Assembly (NCBI GenBank): GCA_021234155.1
Contig: JAJEKV010000144.1
Coordinates: 436,001-500,000 of the forward strand
DNA length: 64,000 nt
DNA from: Isoetes taiwanensis
Taxonomy: Eukaryota > Streptophyta > Lycopodiopsida > Isoetales > Isoetaceae
Reading direction: 5' to 3'
Every line of letters begins with the position of its first letter. Within the stretch, counting starts at the first letter, position 1. Shown here piece by piece: positions 47,116-57,619 of the stretch. A program made the position numbers and the translations under genes. The notes under the pieces are model-generated. The model was not told the DNA's origin. It did not search any database and saw nothing but the letters and a program-made list of their open reading frames with translations.

Positions 47116-50100
47116 CTCGCGAGTCCTTTCCCAGAATTGCTACTTGAATCAAGGTATGATTTGCGGAATGGCGGAGAATAAATAAATATATATTAAATCA
47201 CCCCCCCATGGGACCTTGAAGGTCATGGTGTATGAGGATATCGATCCATAAGCTATGGATTATAAAATTACATATACATTGTGTTTGGTAAAGAGATTGA
47301 TGTTCCTGAGGCGTGAAATAAAGACGCAAGATTATAGACGACTAAGAAGACCACGTAACCACGTGGATACGCTTAATGACATTGGTCAAATGCATGACCA
47401 TTATGCATGGTATAAATTAAGGAAACAGACACATGTTATGTCTGCTGGGAGCATCGAGATGCCGTATAACAGACTAGAGGATAGTGTGGAACGTAATTTC
47501 TACATAAGGTCAAGAGAAGACGACAATTGGTAGGAACAGGCGCAACCATCGAAAAGGTGCAAGGTATGTTTGATCTTTAGTGAAGCTAGATTATGAAGGG
47601 AAGTTGACCTTCAACTAATGATACGTTAGGAAGGCAAGTAATGTACCCACACGACAAGTGGGAGAGAAGAGGTGCTTGAAAGTTGTTGTAAACAACGTTT
47701 CAAGTATAGAGAGTTTGGAATGACACGTTGAATGTACCAAAGTCTGGAGTATGAACAAGGTAGGCACCCAATGAACATCTCACCAAGGAGGATGTGCTCT
47801 AGACTTGGTATCGTGTGTGTATCCCGAGGAGTAACTCCACGTTGATATAAGTGTACTAGGACCATTTAATAGTAAAACATAACTAAAAGAAGATAGGATA
47901 TATACTAGAATTTTTAGTTCACATTCCATATAAATAGGGAAGTAATGAAGATAAGAGTTCTTATACTAGAGATGAAACATGTCCACAAGGAACTTAGGTT
48001 GGCATTTGCCCCTGTGGAAGTTATGACTAGAGCTTGAGGACGAAGGCAAAGTAAGGTTAGTGGTACTAGATAACCAAGTTGGTGAAATAAGTTGGCCGCA
48101 AGTATGAATATAGCTAGATGCCTATGTCAACAAGTTACATAGGAGTCTAGACTTAGGGTTGGTGCACACATGTTACTATATCATATAATAACAACGTAGC
48201 GGTCCTGGATGTAGGAAGGGTTTAGTAGTATCAAATACTATAGTGGTGATCCTATCGAGGATGTCGATTGTGATATTCAGATGTATATCATATTAAAAGA
48301 TAGTAGAATATTTAAAGAATGAGCGTAATGATATGCTTATATACGAAGATATTGGGTTAGGTATGCTTTACCAGAGATAAGCATTCAAGTTATCCCAATG
48401 GTTGAAGTTGACTATCTTAGATACGTCGTACTAAGGGAGATGAAAAGAGTTTAAATTACGGTAACGTCACATTCAAAAACATCCCGAGGATGGTTGGAAC
48501 AGTGTTGGAATAACCGCTAATGAGAGCTTAACTGCTCAAAGGTTCTAGATACCAATGAGTTACTTCATTGTTATAAGCTGAGAGCATTTATGTGGTTTTG
48601 GAAATAAAAAAAATGTATAAAATATCGCATCCCCCTCATGGAAGAAAAGAAGGAGTACGATGACTTTGACAATTATACTTTTAGGGATAACCGAGAAGAG
48701 GCAATACATAGCAATCCAAGTCCCGATAAAAATCAAGACGGGGTGTGTAGATTACAAGGAGTGAGATCATATAGACTAGTAGTCCATATATCTTAAGAGT
48801 TACGGTACTCGCGGGGAACAATTGTAGGTACTGAAGTAGAAGGTAGAGGATCCGTTGCCTTGAGGCATAGACCCGTTAGAGATTATGACTTTGGAACTCT
48901 TAAGAGGGTAAGGAATTGGATAATCATATGGCGGTTACTAACGAAGATTGAAACATTGGGTTTTCCTATTAGAAGACCAGAAGGTTTGAGTGCCTCCACT
49001 TCATTATGAGGGAGCCAAAGACGACAGCATTTGAAGCTGATCAAAAGCTGAAGCCCACATGATAACTTAAGAAAAATAGGTTAATTGTAACTAAGCATGG
49101 GTAATATGGAGGACACAAAGGATCCTTAGCAAAAGAAGCCTTTAGAAAAGCTCCTCATCTGGGGTAGTAAACCTTTGGAATTATAGCATAATCCCATGGG
49201 TGGTATGATAGTGTATATACACGACTGGAAGACCATAAGGCACTAAAGGGATGGTTAAAGTAGCTGGGGATCCTATAAAAAATGTAGGCAGCATATACAT
49301 GGGTTTGTTTGAAAGAACTACCACGGTTATAGTTTAGCTAAGTTAGAGCAGAGCTCTAGCATTGTGGGATGTGGAGATATGTTTATTATGTACATACCAT
49401 GTACACATACGATAAACATCTTAGGAAGGTAGGTGGCGACATAAGGAGAGAAAGACGAGCGTATTCTAAAGTTACTGATGAAGGGTCTGGAGATACATTC
49501 AAAATGTGCAAAGGACCGTCAACCCGTTGCATGCTAGGATATGGTGTAGTAGTTGGCACTTGAAATAAATGTCAATGGCCAATGGAATAAAGCTTAAGGT
49601 AGTGGGGTTGAGTAGTATAATAGTACAATTCCAGGATAAGTAGCGAATAGCAGTTACCTGCTAAATGTTCGAATGTGTCTTGCATAGACACCTAAGACTA
49701 GCTTTCCCACATGATCCATATCTGGATCAGGCAGAGGTGACGCCATGGGTTACATGGAGGTGCAAGTTAACATATACAGGACTCGAACATTGATACAAGC
49801 CCGGGTTATATTAGACGTAGGTAAGGTAGAAAGGCCCACAAAATACAAGGCAAGCACCTTGATGACTCTAGATAACTTACAAAGGCTCACCTGCTCTTAG
49901 GCCATGACTATGGCGTAAATGAGGATGCCAAGTTATTTGGAATGCCAGAACAACGTTATAGCATCATGACAGAGAAATGTAATGACTAACATTTCCAGGA
50001 TGTAGGACAATGTTGAATCATAACCCCTAATGATAGGTGGGTTAACAACATAAGGGCCATATAATAGCGGCTTGGAAGCCACAAGACGGTTAACGGATAC

Positions 50101-51470
50101 GTAAAGGAGTAATTGGATTGGTGACTCTACTGAATATAGATCACAACTAAAGGATGATTTGTATACGATGTGGCGTGATGTAAGGGCGGGATACTGAAAA
50201 TTGGCCATAGACGTAGAAAACATATTGACGAAATAAAGGACCCTGATGCATGATATTTAGCAATCTGGATAGAAAGGTTACTATCTAACATGAAGGGTGG
50301 TCATTGCTAATATACAAAGGTAGACTTGCGGCTTGGAAGGTAGCGAGAGCTGAAAAACTCCTTAAAGATTTGGTGCATGGCTTAGGGAAGAAGACGTCCA
50401 TGTCTTCGGACAACATGATGAATTGAGTTCACCAAGGACCTTTTTTTTTAAATAGATAGATAGGTAGATAGCATTTATATGCCATCGCACATTGGCAGCG
50501 TCCCTGAGGACATATGACGTAGCCCCAAAGACTTGAACACAAGATCTCCGAATAGAGGAGGCCTATCTTGGGGGGTCTTTGGGTGGTACTGTCCTTTGGG
50601 ATATTCACGTAATCCCCCTCGAATCAGATTCATTTGCGCACTTAAGGACGTCTAGGCATTAAAATAATGGTTGAAAACATTTGGCTCGGACCTTATCTAG
50701 GTACCCTAGAAGGAGGTGAGTAATCAACAATGGTTGGGTGGCATTGGAATGTACGGGAGAAGAACTCCAAAAGAGGGTAGACTGCTGTCACTTTGACAGG
50801 CGTGTGGCACAGATAATTAATCACATCCATATAGACGGTGAAGTTTGGCACAAAGTGTTGACATTATTATGGGGGTTCTAACACGTGCACTCACCACGAC
50901 ATTCTGAGTTTGTACCGTGGTCCGGGAAAATGGTCCATAAAAAGAACACGAGCATTGAGAAGAAGAAGTGAGGGTGGTAGGATTAAAGCTACCAATGGTG
51001 CGGAGGGGTACGCATGGCGCAGACCCTAGTTGGTTGGGCGAAAAGAGATCCTTTCTCTGGGAAATGAGACGAGTCAAGGTTTAGACACTAGAGAGAGACA
51101 ACGTTAATTATAATTATGTCTATAAAACATTACGTCGAATAAGGTCTAATATAAAGCATATGAATGTAGTATAGATTAAATGATGGCAAGGCCCGAAGAA
51201 ATTGTGTTATCAAGGCATCTACCAAAGGAAAAATAATTAAAGGTATGGATCGAGGAACGCCGATAACTGGCACATGCTGCTATTCTAGAGAGTTGCCCTG
51301 TCGTTGTTAATTAAGTTCCGGAATTAGTCCCACCAAATAAGTTGATGTTGTCATAACAAGTTGGCCGGGCTTGCTAGGTTACGTCGTGCCATTTGGTCGG
51401 TTTATTCCTAGGGGATACTAGCTTTATATGGTTAACAGTTATCCGGTTGACTATAGCAGAGAGAGGTCGT
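47116..51470. other. Internal region of the LTR element, purine-rich part
   Basis: A strikingly A/G-rich plus strand with no long frames and no retroelement protein motifs. A TAGA microsatellite with GGTAGATAGC lies at 50453-50480. I see no genes. Confidence 0.45.
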
Positions 51471-51474
51471 CTCC

Positions 51475-51592
51475 CATGGCTATGGCAAGGCTGCTTACTC
51501 CGGCGGCTATGGCGAAAGAGCTTGCTTCGACGGCTATGGCGAAAGAGCTTGCTCCGGCGGCTATGGCGGAAGAGCTTGCTCCGGCAGAGTTG
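51475..51592. repeat. 30-bp tandem repeat, about 3.5 copies
   Basis: Units of GGCTATGGCGAAAGAGCTTG plus CTCCGGC are repeated from 51475 to 51592. Period 30 keeps one frame open on each strand (AMAKELAPA on plus, FRHSRRSKL on minus), but no larger protein surrounds it. Confidence 0.9.
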
Positions 51593-51694
51593 TTGCCTCC
51601 ACAATGTGGGTTTACCAAAGGCATGCCTCTAATTTAGATATGGAATAGATGCACTATAAATCCTAGAAAAAGGATTACATCACTTCAAGAAAGA

Positions 51695-51755
51695 AGTTGG
51701 CTTATTGGTAAAGGTGTTGTCTTGGGTGCAGAAGGTCAGGGGTTCAATCCCATGA
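51695..51755 (+). repeat. tRNA-like Pol III module 1 (SINE head-like)
   Basis: TTGGCTTATTGGTAAAGG (51698-51715) resembles an A box, and GGGGTTCAATCCC (51739-51751) is close to the B box GGTTCGAATCC. The spacing is about 25 bases from A-box end to B box, as in tRNAs. The cloverleaf is incomplete (no acceptor stem), so it is not a tRNA gene; it fits the head of a tRNA-derived SINE. Confidence 0.5.
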
Positions 51756-51849
51756 TGTACCTTTTTCTTAAAAGAACTGCTAACTGGACAAAACAGAATA
51801 TTAGATATGTAAAATAAAACAATAGAACACATATATGCTATATAAATAT

Positions 51850-51935
51850 AGTTGGCAAGATGGAAAGAGTGTTGGGTTGGAAGTTGGAGGTCACGGGTTC
51901 AAAACGCGCGTGGAAATGGAAAAAATTATTTTTTT
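51850..51935 (+). repeat. tRNA-like Pol III module 2 (SINE head-like)
   Basis: GTTGGCAAGATGGAAAGAG (A-box-like, 51851-51869) is followed by CACGGGTTCAAAAC (B-box-like, 51892-51905), then an A/T-rich tail. It resembles module 1, 150 bp upstream, in layout. This kind of head is frequent in plant tRNA-derived SINEs. Confidence 0.5.
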
Positions 51936-52380
51936 TAAAAAGAAAAGCGGACGCGTATTTTTATACGGCGGACCGTATGGGGCGCTGCGTTGCTTATACG
52001 CGTTTTATTTTTGAAAAGAAACACCTCTGAGTAAGGCAGCGCCCCTTTCCATTTTTCGGCGGCCTGTTGTCTTTTTGACCTCGGGAGACGTGCCCCTTAG
52101 GGTATTTGGGAGGTGCCCGATCCATTGGAGCCGTTTTTGCCTTCATCCGAACTACCTACAGAAAGTTATAGCCCTTCCAATCTTGGGTCCTCCCGTCACA
52201 ACTTTTTCCCTCCAAAATCACCCTAAACTTCCTAAAACTCACAATTTATTACATCCACCTAACACAAAAGTAAATGACCAAAAAGTTAAGCCAGTCCAAC
52301 TAGCCTAAACTCCCACTCAACTACCGAACTAACGGGTTAAAGACTTGGTCAGTGCTATGATTCCGGTCAACCAAAATCAT
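51936..52380. other. Leader region next to the primer-binding site
   Basis: Lies between the tRNA-like modules and the primer-binding site. It contains ATACGCG and GACCGTATGGGGCGC words. No gene. Confidence 0.35.
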
Positions 52381-52392
52381 GGCTCGATACCA
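52381..52392 (-). other. Primer-binding site of the LTR element
   Basis: GGCTCGATACCA; the complement TGGTATCGAGCC pairs with the 3' end of initiator-Met tRNA (usual site TGGTATCAGAGC) with a small change in the middle. It is one base from the LTR at 52394. Confidence 0.75.
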
Positions 52393-52393
52393 C

Positions 52394-54618
52394 CGTGACG
52401 CCCCCGAACATATATACGACCCTACCAGATACATACGGGGACTTTCCCTCCCATGGCGACCATCTCGCCATGAGCAGACCCTCCTCCGTCTATTTCGGGC
52501 CATCTATAATATGATGCCCGAAAGAAGGACACTGAAGGGGTCATTCGCCCACGCCTTCAATGGGGCTCCTACGCCGCGAAGCGTGAATACAAGGGTTAGC
52601 ACACAAAGATAAATCACATATAAATAACCACCATGAAGGGTGGCGATCCATCCAAATACCAACGGCAAAGAATATGCATCTAAACCTCACGTAAAACACC
52701 CCAAACCCATGGTTCTACCCCCGCCAGACTCCAATGAGGATCGACCGACGGCTAGGTCTCAAGAGATCGCCAGACCGAATCTTGACATGGCGCTATCGGG
52801 CATAGAACATCGTGGATAGGTTCAATACTGCACGCTTTATACCGGAATACGGATGAATTGTATGATATACGGCACAAATTTGCCCAGATAAAACGCAAAA
52901 AAATGGTGAAAAACAATTCCGGCGGAAAGAAGCACGCCAAAAACAACTATATCACAGACGCTGAAAATTTTTCGCGCACGCCAAACCTTCGTGAATCGCA
53001 GACGCCAAACCAAAATTTTTTTCACAGACGCAAAACAACGCCACATCAGAATGACTTTTTCGCTGACGCCGATTTAGTTTTTTACAGACGCGAAAATCTT
53101 CGACGCCGAATTGTTTTTGCCGTGATTTTTTTTGCCAGATTTTTTCGAACACCGCTACCGCTTTATGCAGACGCTGAATGACCGATAGCGAAAAAATTTT
53201 CCACAGACGCTTATCACGGCTTTCGACAGACGCCAATGTCGCCTCGCCCTTTCGCGCCGCGATTCTTTATTTTCAATGCACGGAAAAATTTTCGCAGACG
53301 CCATCGAAGGTTTCGCGACGCCAAGATTTTTTTTCCTACGGCGAGGTATTTATATCGCTAAATACGTATTTTATTAAAAAATACGTATTTTTAACTTTAT
53401 ACGCCGAAATTTTAATTTTGTACGATAGAACCTATCCCCCAGAGAACATTGGCTAGGGTTGTCCACTCCATCCGCCTCCCGTGCACACTTTGCAGATGGG
53501 TCAATTCCACGCTATGGCGCCGCTATAGCCTTCCTCCGGAGACGCAGCTCGAGGCATCACCCCGCCGAGCCTACTCCCGGTTCATGAAGTCCCGTCCCGA
53601 TGAGGCAGGTCGGAAGTGTCCCTCCTAGAATCACAAAGTGGTTCCATGGGCGAAGCTAGAGAATACGCGCCGCATCAACACCCCCGCATCCGCACCCGAC
53701 TTTACTCGCCCTAAATCTACTCAGTGCAAGGTGCCCCATGCGGGTCACACCAACTACACCTGTGGAGTGTCGGACCCATACCCGCCCGGATCAAGCTTAG
53801 CTCACCGGGCCGGCTATGAGGCCTAGTCCACTTTGTAGGAGTCTCGGGGAGCCTTTTATGTTCGTGCAAGACCCCGCCAACCACTTCACCACGTGGTTCC
53901 TTATCGGTGCTAAGCCACCCATAGCATCTATGACCGGTGGGCTCTTTGTGCACAGCCGCATCTAATGGGAATAATACGAGGGGCTCTATCTAGGAGCATA
54001 CTACAATACATGGGCTCAGAGGTCTCTACCCCCCGTAATCCCCCATCTCCGGAGTGCTAACTAAGCAAAGAACTACTAAACCATCAACCGACTAGAGATA
54101 AAGAATACTCACCATATCAATCAAGGGTTACCCTAACAGGTAAACCACAAAGAAAACAGAGAGAGAACACACCACAGAGAGGCGCTATGCTATAAATCAA
54201 CATAGTAACCCTCTTGACTAACCACAAATCGGTCTTGGGCTGCTCCATCTCGACTAACTGGGAAGGGCGCGGGTCGCTGTTGCTCCTCCTCCTCCATCCC
54301 CAATTGCTCCCAATTCGAATTGGGGCACAAAAGCCCTAATTTGGGTGTCCAAAATGGAAACCCTACCTTGCCCAATCGATTTGGGCCAGGTGGCATGCTC
54401 TAGATTGGTTAATATTAGCTAATTTGGTATTTTAGCCCTTTTTAATATTAGGATAAGCCCTAAATTCGAATTAGGGTTTTGGTTAGGTTTCCACCTTTAT
54501 AATTTAATTATTAACATAGCTAACCTTATTTTTATGAATAATTAATGTGCCATTAATTATTCATAGTGACGGTCACGATTTATACTTAAATATGCGTATA
54601 AATATGTGGAACGCCACA
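52394..54618 (-). repeat. LTR, 5' copy of the element, with an insertion
   Basis: 2225 bp, of which 52811-53440 is a later insertion. Without it the length (about 1590) matches the other LTR. The first base is C where the other LTR has T, so the TG...CA end is mutated (CG). The far end reads GGAACGCCACA. Confidence 0.88.
52811..53440. mobile_element. Non-autonomous TIR element inside the LTR
   Basis: Absent from the other LTR, so its borders are exact. Termini share GGATAGGTTC(A/T)AT in inverted orientation (52814-52826 and its complement ending 53437). The target sequence AGAACAT is duplicated (52804-52810 and 53443-53449), and the duplication may be 9 bp with one mismatch, as in Mutator-like elements. 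The inside is dense in CAGACGC words (about ten) and has no gene. Confidence 0.85.
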
Positions 54619-55440
54619 GAGCAAAGAAGGCGATATTACCTGGGATTAAAAACCCCACCGAAGGGTTTTTTGGGAAAACCTTAGTAGCAATAAGGATGAT
54701 GATACATAATCACAAGTACAAATTTGAGGTTAATGCGGACGGGGGCATAACCGAGTCCGCGTATCCATTACCTCCCGGAGGTAATGATCCCAACAAGCCT
54801 ACAGAGGTCGCGGTTTCAAGAGCTCATGCAAGGCCCGATGGGGCACAAGTAACCGAAAGCATACCGAGCCCGGATATGCTCAGACGCGGAAAGCCCGAGG
54901 GCGTGACTTTCATCCTCAATGGCTCGCTGACAAAAGATTGACCGGACTCGGCCCTCACGCTGCCCCGAATCCATCTCCCCGCGCCTCAATGCGGAGGTGG
55001 TGTGCACCGTCAGGCGAATGGAAGCAATCACCCCGCGCTTTTCATGGGTAGATGGGTGCAATGTGTAGTGGTGTGGGCCCCTCGTGAGCATGGGATTAAC
55101 CTCGCCGCCGATAATTTGCCACCTTGACATGTGACAGTGGCCTCCGTGATCCCAAAGCTTGGCCATGAAGCAAAGCATCCAAGCACCGCTTCAAGGCAAA
55201 GACGTTCCTTCTGTATGCACCGGTCCACATCCGCGGTGCCTCGCACATTCCATAGTGAGAACCATGGGCTTGCTTGTCTTTCCAAAGAAGGCTTTGAGTC
55301 GCCAGGGCCCATCGCCAACGCCAAAGCAAGGTTGGGCAGCCGGGCTTCATCCATAGCCACCACCTTCTGGAAGTAAATAATGTGACGTTCCAGCGCAGCC
55401 CTCTGTAATGGAAGGAAGCCTGTCTCCTGGAGCCTAGAAA
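54619..55440 (-). mobile_element. LINE, right part of the copy split by the LTR element
   Basis: Continues the LINE begun at 43022-43102. The 3' UTR has a CCTTCGGTGGGG-type block (54645-54665). The ORF2 end is at 54816-55178 (IEDESHALG in place of the zinc motif) and further upstream frames run to 55440 (LPLQRAALERHIIYFQKVVA). It is 5'-truncated near 55440. Frames are broken. Confidence 0.82.
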
Positions 55441-55652
55441 TAGTATTATTGTGTATATGATGTAACCTCTCTTGACTTTTTAATATAAACAAAGTTTTAC
55501 TTCAATTGTTCATTTCTTGGTTATTTCAATGTTCCTCAAGGTTTTCAATGATCTTCCATTTGCTGAATGTAAACTTACACCACCAGCACAAGGACTGCAG
55601 TGTTAAGAGCGCACATCCGACCAGAACACTTGACACTTGATCAAGAGCTTGA

Positions 55653-55940
55653 CACTTGACAGCAGGAGCCTCTTGTGCTTGATCAAGAGGCACACTTCAA
55701 ATCTGAGTTGTTTACATTAAATTACTAACCTCATGAAGAAATGGACTATCCTGTCACTGAACCAATCCCTACTTTTCTCCAATATTCTGATTGCCTCTTG
55801 ATCAAGCACAAGAGGCTCCTGCTGTCAAGTGTGCTTGATCAAGAGGCAATCAGAATATTGGAGAAAAGTAGGGATTGGTTCAGTGACAGGATAGTCCATT
55901 TCTTCATGAGGTTAGTAATGTAAACAACTCAGATTTGAAG
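55653..55940. repeat. Large inverted duplication of an Ulp1 exon
   Basis: Arms 55695-55809 and 55831-55940 are identical in reverse complement except for a 5-base insertion in the left arm (ATTAAATTACT against AGTAATG). A second, overlapping perfect inverted pair joins 55653-55690 to 55795-55832. The right arm contains the whole visible Ulp1 first exon and its donor site. Confidence 0.95.
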
Positions 55941-56364
55941 TTCTGTTGTTTCTTAAATCATCTTGTTTTACCAGACCTTGGACTTTGGCAGGTGTATGCA
56001 CCAATTCTGCATCAAGCATGCCATATGAAACAGAGGTTCCATTTCATGGATCCGCTCATTTACACATTACTGTTTGCTTCAAAGGACAAACTGTTGAACC
56101 CTCAACTTGCAATTTCGGAATGTACCATTCTGCCAGCATGTTATCAGCAGCACTGGACAGTGTATGTCATTGTAGGTCTTGGAGGTCAGCCAGTTAAATG
56201 TCATCCAGGTGTGTACCATTTTGACAGCCTAAAAATGTACAAAGGCTCCGAGCCTGTCATGAGTTTTGTTGAGGATGCAAACACAAAATTCCCAAGCACC
56301 ATAAAGCTGCGCCACAAGAAAATTACAAGTTCCCCCACTCAGTCCACTACAAGAGAATAACGGT

Positions 56365-56700
56365 TCTGCGTCAGGAAAATCGTCAGATAGTCTTCACACA
56401 ACAGGCAAGTGCCCGGACCCTAGTGGCTGACGATTTGCCTGACGACTATTATCTGACGATAAAACGTCAGAATTTTCGTCAGCAATATCGTCAGGTTTCT
56501 GACGATTTTGCGTCAAAACAAACGTCACAAAAATCGTCACGAAAAACGTCACACTTTTCGTCACAAAAAATCGTCAGAAAAAATGTCAGGGTTCGTCAGC
56601 AAAATCGTCAGAAAAATCGTCAGATTTTTCGTCAGCAAAATCGTCAGCATTTTTGTCAGCAAAATCGTCAAAAAAATCGTCAAACTCTGCGTCCCCCCCA
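56365..56700. repeat. Left subterminal array of CGTCA(G) words, 12-bp period
   Basis: About 25 copies of CGTCA/CGTCAG. From 56590 to 56692 they come at an almost exact 12-base step with AAAAT or TTTTT fillers. CACTA transposases bind such subterminal repeats. Confidence 0.9.
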
Positions 56701-56894
56701 GTTGCATTCTAAGGATATGTTGATGCTTAAATTGACATAAATATATCTTACAAATTTATAGACAAGAATGTGAAAAGATTTCCTTTATTCAAGTAGTAAT
56801 AAGTAACAAGTACATGGGCATCATGGTGCTCAGTTGACAAAAGAAACAGAGATGCTGCATGAAGCCTTGCACCATCAGATTAACTATAGTATAC

Positions 56895-57614
56895 CATTGT
56901 GTAGGTCTTTCCCGATGCACATTGACCGCATGCAAATATACAAACGTTATAACCATCCAATGCTGACTGGACCAAAGGCTGTATGCCTTGGAAAAGGTCA
57001 CCTGCAATACATTTAAGCCCATACTTCAAACAAGGAGTAATATAAGAACTGGAAACGAACAATACTAACTGACAATGCAAAATTGATAACAGAGAACCCA
57101 ATCAGGGGATCAATAATAAGGCAGAAAATGTGTATTATAACACAAGAGGAGCCCTTGTTGTCTCAATTGCCTCAAACTTGTTAATAAAGACAGCCAAATC
57201 TACATGCAGCCATTGGGTCAGGTAGATCTGAAAATATATGCATTGGCTTGCCACAATCTTAAAGCATGACGTCTCAAGCCGTACATGCAAAAATCGTTCA
57301 TGCAAAATCTCAACTCAAGAAAAACATCGTCCACTATGCTGGAGGCTAATAGTACTAGTACTCATTCCTTTCTGCATCCATTATACAAGCATGACTATCC
57401 AAATACTTTTCAAAATGTAGTATATAAGACCAAATATAAGATGAATCACCTTGTGCCGTGTCTGGTCCATACACTTGGTCAAAACAATATTCCAAAGATG
57501 TGCTGCCAATAGAAATGTCCTGAATGCATAATGTATGCTCATCTGGAAACCTTATATCCGCAGCAATCTCATCCCCAAGGAGTGGCCGTAACCGGACAAA
57601 AATACGAGTATTTT
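56895..57614 (-). pseudogene. Captured kinesin motor-domain exons inside the CACTA element
   Basis: Exon 57614-57450 reads NTRIFVRLRPLLGDE... and FDQVYGPDTAQ. Exon 57001-56895 continues in phase [36 protein letters not shown]. These are beta-1 and the P-loop of a kinesin motor, closest in wording to the minus-end kinesin-14 class (VFGPDxxQ...FAYGQTGSGKTYTM). The P-loop GQCASGKT differs from GQTGSGKT but keeps GKT. The intron between them is kept with GT/AG, so capture was from genomic DNA. The rest of the motor is absent. 58640-58760 on the same strand has a further coherent frame (GLDLAALCRKEGELFAQSSK) of unknown origin. Confidence 0.88.
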
Positions 57615-57619
57615 CTGTT

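Larger units (their letters stand above)
43103..54618 (-). mobile_element. LTR retrotransposon, about 11.5 kb, apparently non-coding (LARD-like)
   Basis: Two direct LTRs (43103-44661 and 52394-54618) flank 7.7 kb. Next to the left LTR is TTCTCCCCACCTTA, the complement of a polypurine tract (44662-44675). Next to the right LTR is GGCTCGATACCA (52381-52392), whose complement TGGTATCGAGCC matches the initiator-Met tRNA primer site but for an inserted/changed base. Together these put the element on the minus strand. I find no gag, protease, reverse transcriptase or integrase motifs inside, only short frames. That fits a large retrotransposon derivative moved by another element's enzymes, or extreme decay. 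Its flanks are the two halves of one LINE. Direct flanking bases share GAG but no clean 5-bp duplication. Confidence 0.85.

Noticed and set aside
51695-51920. tRNA genes
   Set aside because: A- and B-box-like words are present, but there is no acceptor stem or complete cloverleaf; called SINE-like instead.
43103-54618. Helitron or genomic segmental duplication as explanation for the two 1.6-kb similar blocks
   Set aside because: Primer-binding site and polypurine tract at the correct inner edges identify LTRs.
43098-54623. Clean 5-bp target duplication around the LTR element
   Set aside because: Flanks read GAGAG and GAGCA; only three bases agree, so I do not claim one.
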